A stretch of 60,000 bases of DNA from NCBI RefSeq assembly GCF_963678635.1, contig NC_087062.1, positions 58,360,129-58,420,128 of the forward strand. The letters run 5' to 3'. A program made the translations under genes and the position numbers. The notes beneath the pieces are model-generated. The model was not told where the DNA came from, ran no database searches, and worked only from the letters and a program-made list of their open reading frames with translations. The number at the start of each line of letters is the position of its first letter. Position 1 is the stretch's first letter. Shown here in pieces: positions 1-9,939 of the stretch. This DNA comes from Symsagittifera roscoffensis. Lineage: Eukaryota > Xenacoelomorpha > Acoela > Convolutidae.

Positions 1-227
1 GTTAGGATTTAGTGGTCAATGATTTTTAATGTATTTTTTTAGTACACACTCAATTAATTGATTTACTATACATTACTCTGGAACATTGATATTAAACAAA
101 GGAATGCAAAGCTTTTATGACTGTAGCGTTTTGCATAAATTATCTTAATCACTCGAAAAGCAGTAACGTACTGTTAAAGGCTACCAAGATGAGCACCACC
201 AATAAGAACGAATTGAAAACATCAGCC
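1..227 (+). repeat. Near-identical copy of 12,374-12,601
   Basis: The segment matches 12,374-12,601 with a few A/T substitutions and one single-base length difference, all in the AT-rich first 100 bases. It ends exactly at the N gap. In the second copy the sequence runs 23 more bases and then meets a Ty3/gypsy LTR. It may be a true duplication or an assembly overlap or haplotype end placed separately. Confidence 0.9.
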
Positions 228-427
228 NNNNNNNNNNNNNNNNNNNNNNNNNNNNNNNNNNNNNNNNNNNNNNNNNNNNNNNNNNNNNNNNNNNNNNNNN
301 NNNNNNNNNNNNNNNNNNNNNNNNNNNNNNNNNNNNNNNNNNNNNNNNNNNNNNNNNNNNNNNNNNNNNNNNNNNNNNNNNNNNNNNNNNNNNNNNNNNN
401 NNNNNNNNNNNNNNNNNNNNNNNNNNN
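228..427. other. Scaffold gap of 200 N
   Basis: A run of exactly 200 N, which looks like a placeholder length. No content can be inferred. The flanking 227 bp recurs at 12,374, so the gap may hide a repeat-caused break. Confidence 0.99.
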
Positions 428-875
428 AAAAAGAAAGGAAATTTTTTTTTAGTTTGAGATTTTTTGAAAATCATCCCCCAACACACCATATAAAGAAAAA
501 AGTGATAAATTTTGCTCCTAGTTACGAATCAATTATGGCAACTCAACCAATTTGGAACGATTTCTAAGATCGATTAAATCTCCGCTTCCTGGTAAATAAT
601 GCGCCTTAATTTTCCCTTTTTTTCTTTTTTGTTTTAATTTTTTTAAATCAAAATGGCAATCTATAAACGCCCATAACTTAACGAAAAAAGAACAAAGCTG
701 AAACATTTTTTCATATATAATTATACGCAGGCAAAACAACAAAACTTTCTGAATGGTAAAAAAAGTTTCGTAAAAAATTGCTAGTTTAAAAAAGTCGAAA
801 TATTTCTGAAGAAAAAAACACCCCGAGAAAAAATATTTCGTTACTTTCTTTACGAATGTCGGAGCAATAAACAGA
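428..875 (+). repeat. Dispersed repeat R1, forward copy, start lost in gap
   Basis: Shares ordered blocks with other copies at 9,940, 25,340, 41,409, 42,742 and 43,578: an AAAATCATCCCC block, CATATAAAG, a CAATTTGGAACGATTTCTAAG block and a GTCGGA end. No coding content is recognisable. It is probably a non-autonomous element. Confidence 0.7.
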
Positions 876-2960
876 ATTAACTTCTTCGGAAAAATTTATG
901 TATCGTTATAAATTAGAAAATATGCGGGTTGTTTCAAAATAGAGCTAATTCGGGATAAATAATCTGCTAGTTAAAAACTACTGTTGCATTCTTATTATAC
1001 CTATTTTAAATAAATGACTTCCTTAAAAAGGTAAGAAGTTCCAAACCTGGCCAGTTTGCTGATGATTTAAAAAATTTTCAACGGCAAAAAAAGCTTTTAT
1101 AATTATACACTGTGATATCAACGCTGTTGGTAGAACATAGTGCAAACAATAATCTTAATTTTCACCCCGACAAAACAAAGATCATATCAATTATTTCCCT
1201 TGCCAAACTATTTCTTGCTTTGATTAATTCAGTAAGCAATATGAAAAAAATGGTTGTCCATATTTTCCCCTAATTTATCTTGCAGTAATATATCTTTAAC
1301 AAACTATCTCAGCAAATTCTAGAACCCAAGTGAATTTGTTAGTTATAGTAAGTTAGGTTTATTCTAGAAGTTTTCCTCATAAAATGAATCATAAAAACGA
1401 AAAAATAAAATCCACTTATTTTTCAAGAAATTTTCTCAAATATACAAAAAAAAGGACAAAAGACGCTTCGAATAAATATTCCAGAACGGCAAAAGTAATT
1501 TTTCACAGCTCAATTTGATGTGAAAAAATTCAGCGTGTTTCTGAGGGGAAAAAATTTTCTAAACCGTAGTTTTCTAAAGACCACGGTCGGAACATTCTGT
1601 ACTACTTGCACAGTAACCGGCTATCCTTGTTTTAATTGCTTCTACATGCTTTAAACAAGACTGGAATAAAACATAAAAAAGAAAAAATCGAAAAAAAACA
1701 CAAATACTCTAACTTTTTTCTTTCGAATTGCGAATGAAAGTGTTTTAAATTGCTAAATCATTCAACCCATGCAGAAGATTTTTTGTGGTACCTGATTTGC
1801 GGTGAAAAAAACACAGACCGTTTTCCCTCGACTCTCAGTCGTCGTAACAAACAAATGAACCTTGCAATAATTACAAGGCTCTATAAACTAATTCAATAGT
1901 AGTGGTTTCGAATCTCCCATCGAATTTAGTAGGATAATCACCTGAAAATAGGGACAATTGAATTAGGATGAAGACTTCCGCTTCTGCTACAAGTGAAAAA
2001 GTCCCAGAATAATTTTCAAGTCAAACGTAGTCAACTTAATTTTTTCCTACAGTTTCTTAGAGTTTTAAAACATTTTGAAATACATTCATTCAATTATCAC
2101 CGAATCTATTTTGTCCTTAATCACTATTAACAGCAAAACATGCACCCCACTCATTGTAGGTTTCCAATTCAAGAACAAAATAAGAAAGAAACCTAAATAC
2201 TAACGCAATAAGTTCATCAGTCAAGAGATTACCGTTGAAAAGCTACAGCTCAATGCTCGACAAAATAAGAATCAATCATTTTCTTACTAAATTTACCAGA
2301 AAAAAATTTAAAAATTCAGCATAAATAAGTTATAGTAAGCGGCTTAAATCAGGCACAAAAAAGCCTATGTAATGCTTTTTTTACTCGAAATTAGACGAAA
2401 AATCAAAAGTTTCAAACCGGTTTTCTCTACACTGGGAAAATTTCTAGGACAAATTTTATTGTGGTTCGAATCACGACTGAAATGGCTTATGATGATTATT
2501 TAAGGTACCCGATTTTGCGTGGAAAACAAAAACAATAGTAAAACAAGGGTAGCAAGTATCACAGAATGTCCCGATCATATTCTTAAAAAAACACAAGTTT
2601 TTTCAAAATATTGTTGTTTTTTATTCGGCGTTGAGTGATAAAAAAACTGAAGAAAAAATTACGGATTAGGTATAATCGACAGCCAAACTAATTAAGCAAA
2701 ATGAAGATAATTTTTGTAGAAAAACAAAAAAATATATAAAAAAATCAATGTTTTTTTTCAAGTTTTTTGCAGTTTTTTGAACTTTTGAAAACTACAAACA
2801 AATTTTTCTTTCAATGAGTAATTTTTTTCTGCGTTATATGATAAAACGATCTGAAGTTTAAATAAAAATTAGCCCTTACCAAAAGTCATAATAATAAAGG
2901 CAATTTGGATAACGGAAAAACAAAAAAAAATCAAACAAACTTTAGGCAATCCAAAATTTT
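876..2960. other. No gene seen; AT-rich repeat-derived DNA
   Basis: No convincing frame or splice-flanked exon. Positions 1,578-1,634 hold a GTCGGAACATTCTGTACTAC block that recurs as its reverse complement near 8,459-8,510. Further fragments of the same family occur around 1,785 and 2,500, with a GTGGTACCTGATTT-like block also seen near 9,174. Confidence 0.6.
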
Positions 2961-3131
2961 GCCAAAAATACGCAGTAGATCACTGACTTAATTAGATCAA
3001 AGTGAGCCTCTTGCGACATTGACACTTATACAATGTTTTGGAGAATATACCCTTCTTAAAATTAGTTGGGCTACGCAAGGGGCTCACTTTAATATCATTA
3101 TGTCTGTGATCCACTGGGATTTTTGGCGTAG
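2961..3131. repeat. Imperfect inverted repeat, ~56-bp arms
   Basis: The left arm (2,961-3,017) and right arm (3,074-3,131) are reverse complements at roughly 80%. They contain AAAGTGAGCC blocks and an outer GCCAAAAAT block. The spacer is about 56 bp. Consistent with an old MITE or fold-back fragment. Confidence 0.65.
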
Positions 3132-3179
3132 TTTTTGATTACTTAAGAAAAACCAAAATAGCCCATTTTGGGGTAAAAT

Positions 3180-3690
3180 TTTGGGCCCGAATTTGCAAAA
3201 CAATTTACACCATATCATTTCTGCTAAAAATTTAAGCTAGTTTTGTCTTCACAAACTTTCACCTAAACTCCACCCAATTTGAGAAAAACGCGTTTTAAAT
3301 TTCAAGTTCAGCTCGTTTTGTCCGGTTAATTTAAATTAGCACTGTATTACCGCATACTCTTCTTTAAGTTATCGACTGCCAGGTCGACAACGTAGTTTTA
3401 GCGTAACTTTGGTTGGCTAAAAAGTCAAAAATGATCTTTGGGTAGATCTTGAATTGGGGTCAAAAATGATTGCCAGTCAAGTAGATCTTAAGATGAAATA
3501 TTTTTTCCCAATTTTGCAAAATAAATTGCACCATGCTGTGTTTAAATTAATCTGCACCAAATTCTATTGAGATTTTATGCATCTTCAATCTGCATGTTCG
3601 TCCTCACCTAAAGTCAATCAAATTTGAGAAAAACGCGTTTTAATTTTTAACTTAAATGCGTTTTTCCGGATAATTTAACCAGCTTTGAAT
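3180..3690. repeat. Pair of diverged direct repeats, ~330-bp offset
   Basis: Two copies share a TTTGCAAAA/TTGCACCAT block, then TTTGAGAAAAACGCGTTTTA and a TCCGGTTAATTT-like end. The second copy lies near 3,500-3,680. No coding sense. Confidence 0.6.
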
Positions 3691-3984
3691 TCACAATAGA
3701 AAAATTGAATATCTAATGTTTTTGCAAGCAAAAAACAATCTAATTTGAAACCATTGAAGGGGTCTCACTTCGAAAAAAAAAGATCAAATTTACTAATCAA
3801 AATTTTAAACTACTTTTCCGGGATTTATGGCGCTTTTTTGAATGGAAAAACTCTGTTCGTACAAATTTCAGAAAAAAAATTGTATGATAAGCCTTTTTAT
3901 AAAATTCATTAGGGAAATTGTATTATAACTTTTTGTTTCTTATAGAGGTCAACGTGGCCTATAACAAATTATTCTGATTTTTTA
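3691..3984. other. No gene seen
   Basis: AT-rich sequence with homopolymer runs and no frame or repeat that I can place. Confidence 0.5.
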
Positions 3985-4400
3985 AGAAAAGTCTTAAGAA
4001 AAGACTTAAGTGGCGCGACTTAAGAAAAGATTTAAGCGCCGAAACTTTAGAAAAGACTGACGGCGCGACTTAAGAAAAGACCGACTCCGCGACCTAAAAA
4101 AAACTGAAGAGGCGCGACTTAAGATAAGATTGACGGCGCGACTTATGAAAATCTTTTGGTATTTTGCTCAGTCGCGCATGTGACGGTGGTTTATTCTCAG
4201 TCGCGCCGGTCTGGAGTTGAAAATTTTCAGTCGCGCCGGTCGCGTTATTACCTTAGGAAGTGCCGGTTCCGATGGTGTTTTGAGTCGCGCCGGTCTTCAA
4301 TTGCCAATTTTCGGTCGCGTGGGTCTGAAATTGTCAATATAAAGTCGCGCTGGTCTGTAATTGTCAAATTTGAGTCGCGCCGGTCTTTTCTCAAGTTGCG
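3985..4400. repeat. GC-rich inverted array of GGCGCGACTTAAGAAAAGA-like units
   Basis: From 3,985 to about 4,150 variants of GGCGCGACTTAAGAAAAGA repeat roughly every 22-30 bp. From 4,178 to 4,395 the reverse-complement core AGTCGCGCCGGTCT repeats about eight times at 25-45 bp spacing. The two halves could pair as one long, irregular hairpin. An 89-residue frame across the right half (4,156-4,425) is low-complexity Arg/Ser repeat translation and is not counted as a gene. Confidence 0.75.
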
Positions 4401-4539
4401 GATCTCGACCCGGGTTGCAAAGTGAAGCAACGTTCTTAGAAAAAGTTTGTCATTAGAAACAGTATGAGATAAAAGAGAGTGTCGTCAAAGGAAAGCGTCG
4501 GTTGAAGAGAGGACGGGCTGTAAATACCCTCACCGAAGT

Positions 4540-4910
4540 TTCTCCGATTATTATCTATTATCTGGCGATTTTGTGGTCAAACAAAAAATTGTTCTTTTAA
4601 TAATCAATTATCTGGTGATTTTGTGGTCGCAGAGTAGAATAATTGATTATATGGAGAAAAAAAAATCCATTGAAAAACATTAATTTTATGTCGATTATAT
4701 TGGAATTATAATAGATTATAATAGATTCCCCGCACCGAGCGCCCATGGATCATAATCGATTATATTGTCATAATATGGTCCGCAATAAAATGACAAAATA
4801 ATCGATTATAATCCATTAAAAATGGATTACAATCCTAATATTTTTTTGTCAATATAATCCATTATAATCGATTTTAATCAATTATAATTGATTTTTTCGA
4901 GCGGTTATTC
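4540..4910. repeat. Cluster of AATCGATTATAAT palindromes
   Basis: The palindrome-like ATAATCGATTATAAT motif and variants recur many times. A tandem pair of an ATTATCTGGYGATTTTGTGGTC unit lies at about 4,557 and 4,607. Related blocks occur at 5,525-5,650 and 50,905-51,180. Confidence 0.65.
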
Positions 4911-5082
4911 ATGAAATTTACAATTTTTTTAACGTTGTCTTATTTCCTGTTTAGTACAGTTGCTACGTATTACGTTTCATAAAGTTTTACATTTCAGAAC
5001 AAAATTTCTATACTTTTTGGTCTCTGTTTTTAAATTCATCGCAGTTTAACACTTCATTTTACTGTTTTTTTACCACAAACTC
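4911..5082. repeat. Dispersed repeat tail shared with 51,000-51,180
   Basis: A CAGTTGCTACGTATTACGTTTCATAAA-type block here resembles one near 51,070-51,095, in each case following the AATCGATTATAAT cluster. The two parts appear to travel together as one repeat. Confidence 0.5.
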
Positions 5083-5322
5083 CCCCCTCCCAGTTTAAAC
5101 ACACCCCCCCACCCTCAGTTAAGCCCCCAGTTCACTACCCCACCTCATTTTACTACCCCCCCCCCCCCCCCAGCTTACGCCCCTCCCACTATTTACCCTC
5201 CCCCGTTTACCACTTTATCCCCCCCCCCCGGTTTATTTACCCAACCCCCCAGTTATGCCCCCCCCCCAGTTTACACCCCCCCTCAGTTTACCCTACCCCT
5301 TCAGTTGGGTGGGGGGGGGGGG
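5083..5322. repeat. C-rich tract with CCCAGTTTA-type units, closing in a G run
   Basis: About 240 bp is dominated by runs of 5-12 C separated by AGTTTA/AGCTTA/GTTTAC spacers roughly every 20-30 bp. It ends with a run of G after GGGT. The strand asymmetry is striking against the AT-rich surroundings. G-quadruplex or i-motif potential is inferred. Confidence 0.85.
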
Positions 5323-5776
5323 TAAAAAGCGTGAGGGTCCTAGGTGTAATTGATGTTTTGGGTCTTAGATTTTACTGCAATTTTATGGCGATAGCAATAG
5401 TTTTTGTTGCGATTTTTTGGCAGTTTTATGGCGAATACAATAGATTTTATGGCGATTTCAGAGCGAAAAAAAAAGATTTTGTTGAGATTATGTGGAGATT
5501 AAAAAAATTTTAGTGGAATTAAAAGGCAATATAATCTTCATGAAAATAATCTATTTTCTTTCTATTATAATAGAAAATGTTGCTTAAATTGGTTACACAT
5601 AATCGATTATAATGGCAAGATTTTCCGCAACATTTTCTCAATATAATCTATTTTTATCCGAAAAACTTCAGTGCGGGTAAGCAATGGATTTTTGATGGAA
5701 TTTGCTTTGGAACAAGAGTGTTTTTTATTTGCCGCGTTTTTATACGGTGGAGCACAAAAAGTTTCCCTCTGACTTA
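5323..5776. other. No gene seen; repeat DNA with TATAATCGATTATAAT motifs
   Basis: Short tandem TTTTATGGCGAT blocks occur near 5,380-5,460 and another AATCGATTATAAT cluster near 5,525-5,650. No supported exon. Confidence 0.5.
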
Positions 5777-5988
5777 GATTTATAAAATTAGCGTGTGTCA
5801 AAGATCAGGGAATTGTGGTTGTCTGCACGAAAGCGCGAATTATTCACTGGGCCCATTTAACGACCAAGTATTTATCGAGTGAAAGATCTTCGAACTATTA
5901 CCGAGTTAGAAACTTTGAAAAAAGTACGGGAACTCACATGACTTTCGTGGAAGTCCTATTTATGCAAATTCAAGAAGAAAAAAATTAA
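5777..5988 (+). CDS. Exon-like frame of unknown product
   Basis: A pyrimidine-rich acceptor (TTTCCCTCTGACTTAG) is followed by a frame open for about 70 codons to a TAA. The segment CTKARIIHWAHLTTKYLSS has mixed composition unlike the low-complexity surroundings. A possible donor (GTACGG) occurs near 5,921, so the exon may end earlier. I do not recognise the product. It could belong with the exon-like frames at 6,944 and 7,901 on the same strand, but I could not join them in phase. Confidence 0.3.
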
Positions 5989-6052
5989 AAATGTTTAAAG
6001 TGTAGGTCCACATGATGCGATTTTTGATGATGATGTTATTATTAGGTAATTG

Positions 6053-6244
6053 GGCTCTTTTTCCTTTCCCCCCACCTGCAAGTTTTTATTTGAAGTTACT
6101 GTTCACTTTGTCCGATTGTCATGAAAATTGACATGCTATTGAGGCCATGACAAACATATTCGGTCTTCTTAATTAACCTTGTAAAATCACTCGTTATATC
6201 ATAAAATTCATGTTTGAGTGAGGTGGGGGAAAGGAAAAAGAGCC
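6053..6244. mobile_element. MITE family A, 192 bp
   Basis: Terminal inverted repeats: GGCTCTTTTTCCTTTCCCCCC at the left and its complement at the right, ending in GAAAAAGAGCC. The flanking 8-mers GGTAATTG and GGGAATTG differ at one position and fit an 8-bp target duplication. Not coding. hAT-like by duplication length, which is inferred. Confidence 0.8.
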
Positions 6245-6326
6245 GGGAATTGAATTCATTTCAAAGCTAATTTTTTGGCTTTTTTATTGCTCCCCAAAGT
6301 TTTGATTTCAATTTTGAAAATTTCTC

Positions 6327-6499
6327 TAACTCTTTTCCAGTTTCCCACCCCCCTCGAAAAGTTTCACAAAATGTAAAAATTTGTTCAATTGTTCATGATG
6401 AAACGTTTTAAGGCAGTTAATAACATGAATTCTCATTTGAAATAGACTTTTATGTAATGAATTTCAGAAAAAATTAAAAAGGAGGACTGGAAAACAGCC
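6327..6499. mobile_element. Degenerate MITE family B copy
   Basis: The left end resembles CTCTTTTCCAGTTTCCC and the right end is GGAGGACTGGAAAACAGCC, matching the ends of the intact copy at 6,710-6,919 with several changes. No target duplication remains visible. Confidence 0.6.
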
Positions 6500-6709
6500 C
6501 TTCAACGTTGTCAAAGCGCAATAAACCATGGCATGGTGAACACGTTAGTTTTTGTAAATATAATTTTTCTGCATACAACACATCGTACCATCACGCGTTT
6601 AGCCATAATAAAGTGGAACAGAGCCAATTTTACAATTTTTGAAATACTGAAAAAAGTGGAGAGCCTGGGAACAACAACTATATTTTAATAACTGCGCCAT
6701 CTAATTTTG

Positions 6710-6919
6710 GGCACTTTTCCAGTCCCCCCTTCAAAATACCGAGTTTTATGCTTGATTTACGTGTTATTACGGCTAAATGCGTGTTGTTACGCTGTAAAGT
6801 ATGAAGAACAAATCGGTTCCAAATTGTCGATTTGTTACCACGCCAAACTTCATTGCATTATGAAAACGTTAAATAGACTTTTCAAAACTGAATTTGAAAG
6901 GGGGGACTGGAAAAGAGCC
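6710..6919. mobile_element. MITE family B, 210 bp, perfect 8-bp duplication
   Basis: The ends are inverted: left GGCACTTTTCCAGTCCCCCC and right GGGGGGACTGGAAAAGAGCC, with one small block changed on the left. The element is flanked by TAATTTTG at 6,702-6,709 and 6,920-6,927, a perfect 8-bp target duplication as made by hAT-type transposases. A 71-residue frame inside it is chance. Confidence 0.88.
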
Positions 6920-6943
6920 TAATTTTGCACATGTTCGTTTTTA

Positions 6944-7171
6944 GTGTTTGTTAGGCAACGCGAAATGTTTTCCTTCTCTAACTCAATTAAAGAAAAAGTG
7001 TCTCCCATGAACTTTTCTTTCAAATCCAATCAGACACCCTCGCCTTACTTGTCGAGGAAGTGGAAGAACAAGCAGTCTGCCAAAACAGTCTCTTCTCCTT
7101 TCGAGCCTAAGAAGACTCCTAAGCGAGGGTCAGAAGGATTCAACGCCAACAGCACGGGCAACAGGACAGTT
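6944..7171 (+). CDS. Exon-like frame, Ser/Lys/Pro-rich, unknown product
   Basis: Follows an acceptor-like GTTTGTTAG just downstream of the MITE B copy. The frame opens at about 6,944, with a first internal Met at about 6,965 (MFSFSNSIKEKVSP). About 70 codons have distinctly higher GC and balanced codon use compared with the surroundings; the product is basic and rich in Ser, Lys and Pro. The frame runs into poly-A and MITE sequence after about 7,171. I see no clear GT donor. It may be an exon of a host gene, or a retained coding fragment between insertions. Confidence 0.35.
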
Positions 7172-7200
7172 ACGTTCTTGAAAAAAAAAGAAACATTTTC

Positions 7201-7409
7201 GGCTCTTTTTCCTCCCCATACCCCCCCCCCCCCCCCACCTCACACGAGCATCAATTTTATGGTGTAACGAGTGGATTTAGAAGGTTAATTATGAAGACCA
7301 AATATGTTTGCCATGGCCTAATTAGTCCGTTTGTCAAATTTCATAATAATCAAACAAAACTAACAGTAAATTTACTTGTAAAATTTTGCAGGTTTAAGGA
7401 AAAAGAGCC
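7201..7409. mobile_element. MITE family A, 209 bp, perfect 8-bp duplication
   Basis: Starts GGCTCTTTTTCC and ends GGAAAAAGAGCC. The flanking 8-mers at 7,193-7,200 and 7,410-7,417 are both ACATTTTC. A long C run lies just inside the left end. This is the clearest target duplication in the window. Confidence 0.92.
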
Positions 7410-7422
7410 ACATTTTCGAATC

Positions 7423-7780
7423 CTCCTTTGAAATCTAGTGGAAAATGTTCATAACTACATGGGAATTTTTGAATTATATACGAAGTTTGAAACCAAGAGG
7501 CTCCCCCACCCCCCCCCCCCACCCATAAAAAAAATATGAAGACCAAATACGCTTTTTATAACCTATCCTCCTTTGAAATCTAGTGAAAAATGTTCATAAC
7601 TACATGGGACTTTTTGAATTATATACGAAGTTTGGAACCGAAAGGCTACCCCCCTCCCCCCCACCCATAAAAAATAAATATGAAGACCAAACACGCTTTT
7701 TATAACCTAATTAGTACGCATGTATGCAAGTTTTTGTAACAGTCGGCATTGTGCTGAAAAAAATTACCGGAAAAAGAGCC
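7423..7780. repeat. Tandemly duplicated MITE-derived block, ~144-bp unit
   Basis: Two copies of CTCCTTTGAAATCTAGTG... followed by an AGGCT-plus-C-run block and ATGAAGACCAAA lie about 144 bp apart. The second is followed by a family A right end (GGAAAAAGAGCC) at 7,769-7,780. It probably arose by partial duplication of a family A relative. Confidence 0.7.
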
Positions 7781-7854
7781 GGACCTGGTAACGAAACCCT
7801 CTCCCCCCCCCCCCCCCCCCCGCTTCTGCAATATCGATTTCCTCGATATTGCAG

Positions 7855-8068
7855 GTATTTGCGTGTCGCGGGTAGATGAAAGCCTAACGTCACTGTCAGC
7901 ATGATGAGTAGTGGAGTGAATGGACAACAGAAGAGTGGTGTGTTGGGCTCTGTGAAGATGAAGTTGGGCACTGTGGCCATGGTGTTCACCAGGGGACACT
8001 GGAAGGCCATCGTCAGAAACGAATGCAGCTGCACAGACGCAATACCCAAACAGGTTTCAATCACTTAG
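7855..8068 (+). CDS. Exon-like frame with Cys pair, unknown product
   Basis: Follows an acceptor-like CCTCGATATTGCAG. From ATG at 7,901 the frame is open for 55 codons to TAG at 8,066-8,068, with clearly gene-like, GC-richer codons. The product contains GSVKMKLGTVAMVFTRGHWK and then an ECSCTDAIPKQ stretch. A donor-like CAG|GTTTCA near 8,054 could end the exon. A TGA lies in frame 21 bases upstream of the ATG. I do not recognise the family. Confidence 0.38.
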
Positions 8069-8087
8069 ACATTCAAGCACTTCAGCT

Positions 8088-8150
8088 CTTGGCGCTTTTT
8101 CCTTCCCCCACCCCCCTGCAAGTTTTTATATTTGAAGCTACTGTTCACTT
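8088..8150. repeat. Fragment of MITE family A
   Basis: Resembles the left end of the 6,053 copy, including the C-rich block and TGCAAGTTTTTAT...TGTTCACTTTGTC. No right end is visible. Confidence 0.6.
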
Positions 8151-8552
8151 TGTCGCATTTGATTTGAGTATTTTGGGTAATTTGGATATTTAAGTTTAAA
8201 ATACAGGAAAAAATTAGCACAAATAGCGAAATATTCCTTTGTGTAATTGAAAAACGGCGAATGTTCATTAAAAACTACTCGACCAAATCAAATCGCATTT
8301 TTGTGTCCCAAACTTAAACATTAATTTTTGATCTAACGAGTAGTTTTCCGAACTCTCCAAAAACATTATAAGGCAGCAGGCAAAGTTTCGAAAAAAAAAC
8401 TGGCTAAACATAACGTTTTAGCATTAAGAAACTGACCTACAGTACAAATAGATAACATAGCAAGGATAGCCGGTTACTGTGCAAGTAGCACAGAATGTTC
8501 CGACCACAGTCGTAAAAAAATACAAGAAAAAAAGTTTCAAACTAATGTCGTT
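8151..8552. other. No gene seen; R2-type repeat fragment
   Basis: Contains the reverse complement (8,459-8,510) of the block at 1,578-1,634, including GGATAGCCGGTTACTGTGCA. Otherwise unassigned AT-rich sequence. Confidence 0.5.
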
Positions 8553-8755
8553 GGCTCTTTTTCCTTCCCCCCCCCCACCTGCAAATTTTTACATATAAAT
8601 TTGTTGACTACATTGTCCGATTGCTATGAAGTTTTACATACAGACTAATAAGGCCACGACAAACATATTTGGTTTTCATACTCAACCTCGTAAAACCACT
8701 CGTTACCCTAATATATTGAAGGTCGTGTGAGGTGGGGGGAAAAGGAAAAAGAGCC
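8553..8755. mobile_element. MITE family A, 203 bp
   Basis: Ends GGCTCTTTTTCC and GGAAAAAGAGCC. The flanking 8-mers ATGTCGTT and GTGTCGTT differ at one position. Internal sequence closely follows the 6,053 copy (CACTCGTTA..., GACAAACATATTYGG). Confidence 0.82.
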
Positions 8756-9569
8756 GTGTCGTTTTTTCTGCATGGTGTTATAAAAGTTCTGAACAAAAAA
8801 AGAACTTAGGCGTATTTGACAGCCATACTAAAAAACGGCTATTCGAAAAACAGTTTTTGAAAAAAATTCGAAATAGTTTCAAAATTTTTGCGGAAATTTT
8901 TGAAATGTTTAATCTTTGTTTACAAAATGGGATTAAAAAAATCCAAAATTTTTTTTTTTTAAAATTAAGTTTTCACGGCTTAAAGAAAGTTTATAAGAGC
9001 TATTGTAAGCCTACACGCTCACACTATAATAGTTTGAATTTAGACCAAATCAAAAATTTCAAAACGTTTTCTTTCACAAGAAAAAATGTTGGGAATTTTT
9101 TATTGTGGGTCGAATCACGTTTAAAAGGACTTTAATATGATATATCACTAACCCAGTCCGGTTAATTTTTTGTGGTACCTGATTTTGCATGGAAAGCCAA
9201 AATAAAAAAAGTATGCACACTTGAATACAAAGTTCCTCCCCATTTTTCAGATGGTTGGATAGTTTGCCACGCATAAATAATTCGCGTTACGCTTTCAACA
9301 TTATGAAGAAGATCTTGAAAAGGCTCATAAGCTAGTTCAGCGCGTGGCCAAACTGGCGATTTTCAAACTCCCAGAATGTAAAGAAAATCGATCGGAGTTG
9401 AAATATATTTTATTTGTTTTAAAGTGGATTTCAAAGAGTCAATTTCTTCAATGGGCTATCAAAAATTTGTTTCATAAACTATTATTTCGATCGCCAACAA
9501 TTGACTCAATAAACAAACCACACCAAGCCTAAACATATCGTTTTTCTTCGATAGTTGGAAGAAAATTTT
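8756..9569. other. No gene seen; dispersed repeat fragments
   Basis: AT-rich. A GTGGTACCTGATTTTGCATGG block near 9,174 is shared with about 1,788 and 2,502. Short frames of 60-90 codons here show only low-complexity translation. Confidence 0.5.
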
Positions 9570-9835
9570 ACCTGAAAATTGTTCCTTTTCCATAACTGAT
9601 CGATTTCAATTTTTATAGTTGTTTTAAGTGTCTATATTGCTAAACGCGTGATGTTATACTAGAAAGTATGAAAAACAAAGCTTCAAAGCTATTCACATTT
9701 ATTAGGAGGTTCGCAGTGTCAAATTTCAATGAATTCAGACTACGGTCAAACGTTCTCTTTTAAACTGAAAAATGAGGGGAGATTAGAAAAATCCGAAAAC
9801 TTAAATGATACGAGACAACGAAAAAGAGCCAGCTT
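9570..9835. mobile_element. Degenerate MITE family B relative
   Basis: Shares ...CTAAACGCGTGATGTTATAC and GAAAGTATGAAAAACAAA blocks with the family B copy at 6,710-6,919 and ends near GAAAAAGAGCC at about 9,823-9,829. Borders are uncertain. Confidence 0.5.
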
Positions 9836-9939
9836 GTTTCAAATTCAACTCACTCGCTCAGAGTGTTCAACCTATTGATATGGTAAAAGAAAAAATTACT
9901 AGTACAAGTTGTGAATACCAATTTGTTCAGTACCAGTCT

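Noticed and set aside
4405-4420. GACCCGGGTTG resembling the nested element's inverted end
   Set aside because: Single 11-bp match without a partner or similar flanks.
4156-4430. 89- and 60-codon frames rich in Arg and Ser
   Set aside because: Translation of the GC-rich inverted array; no independent coding sign.
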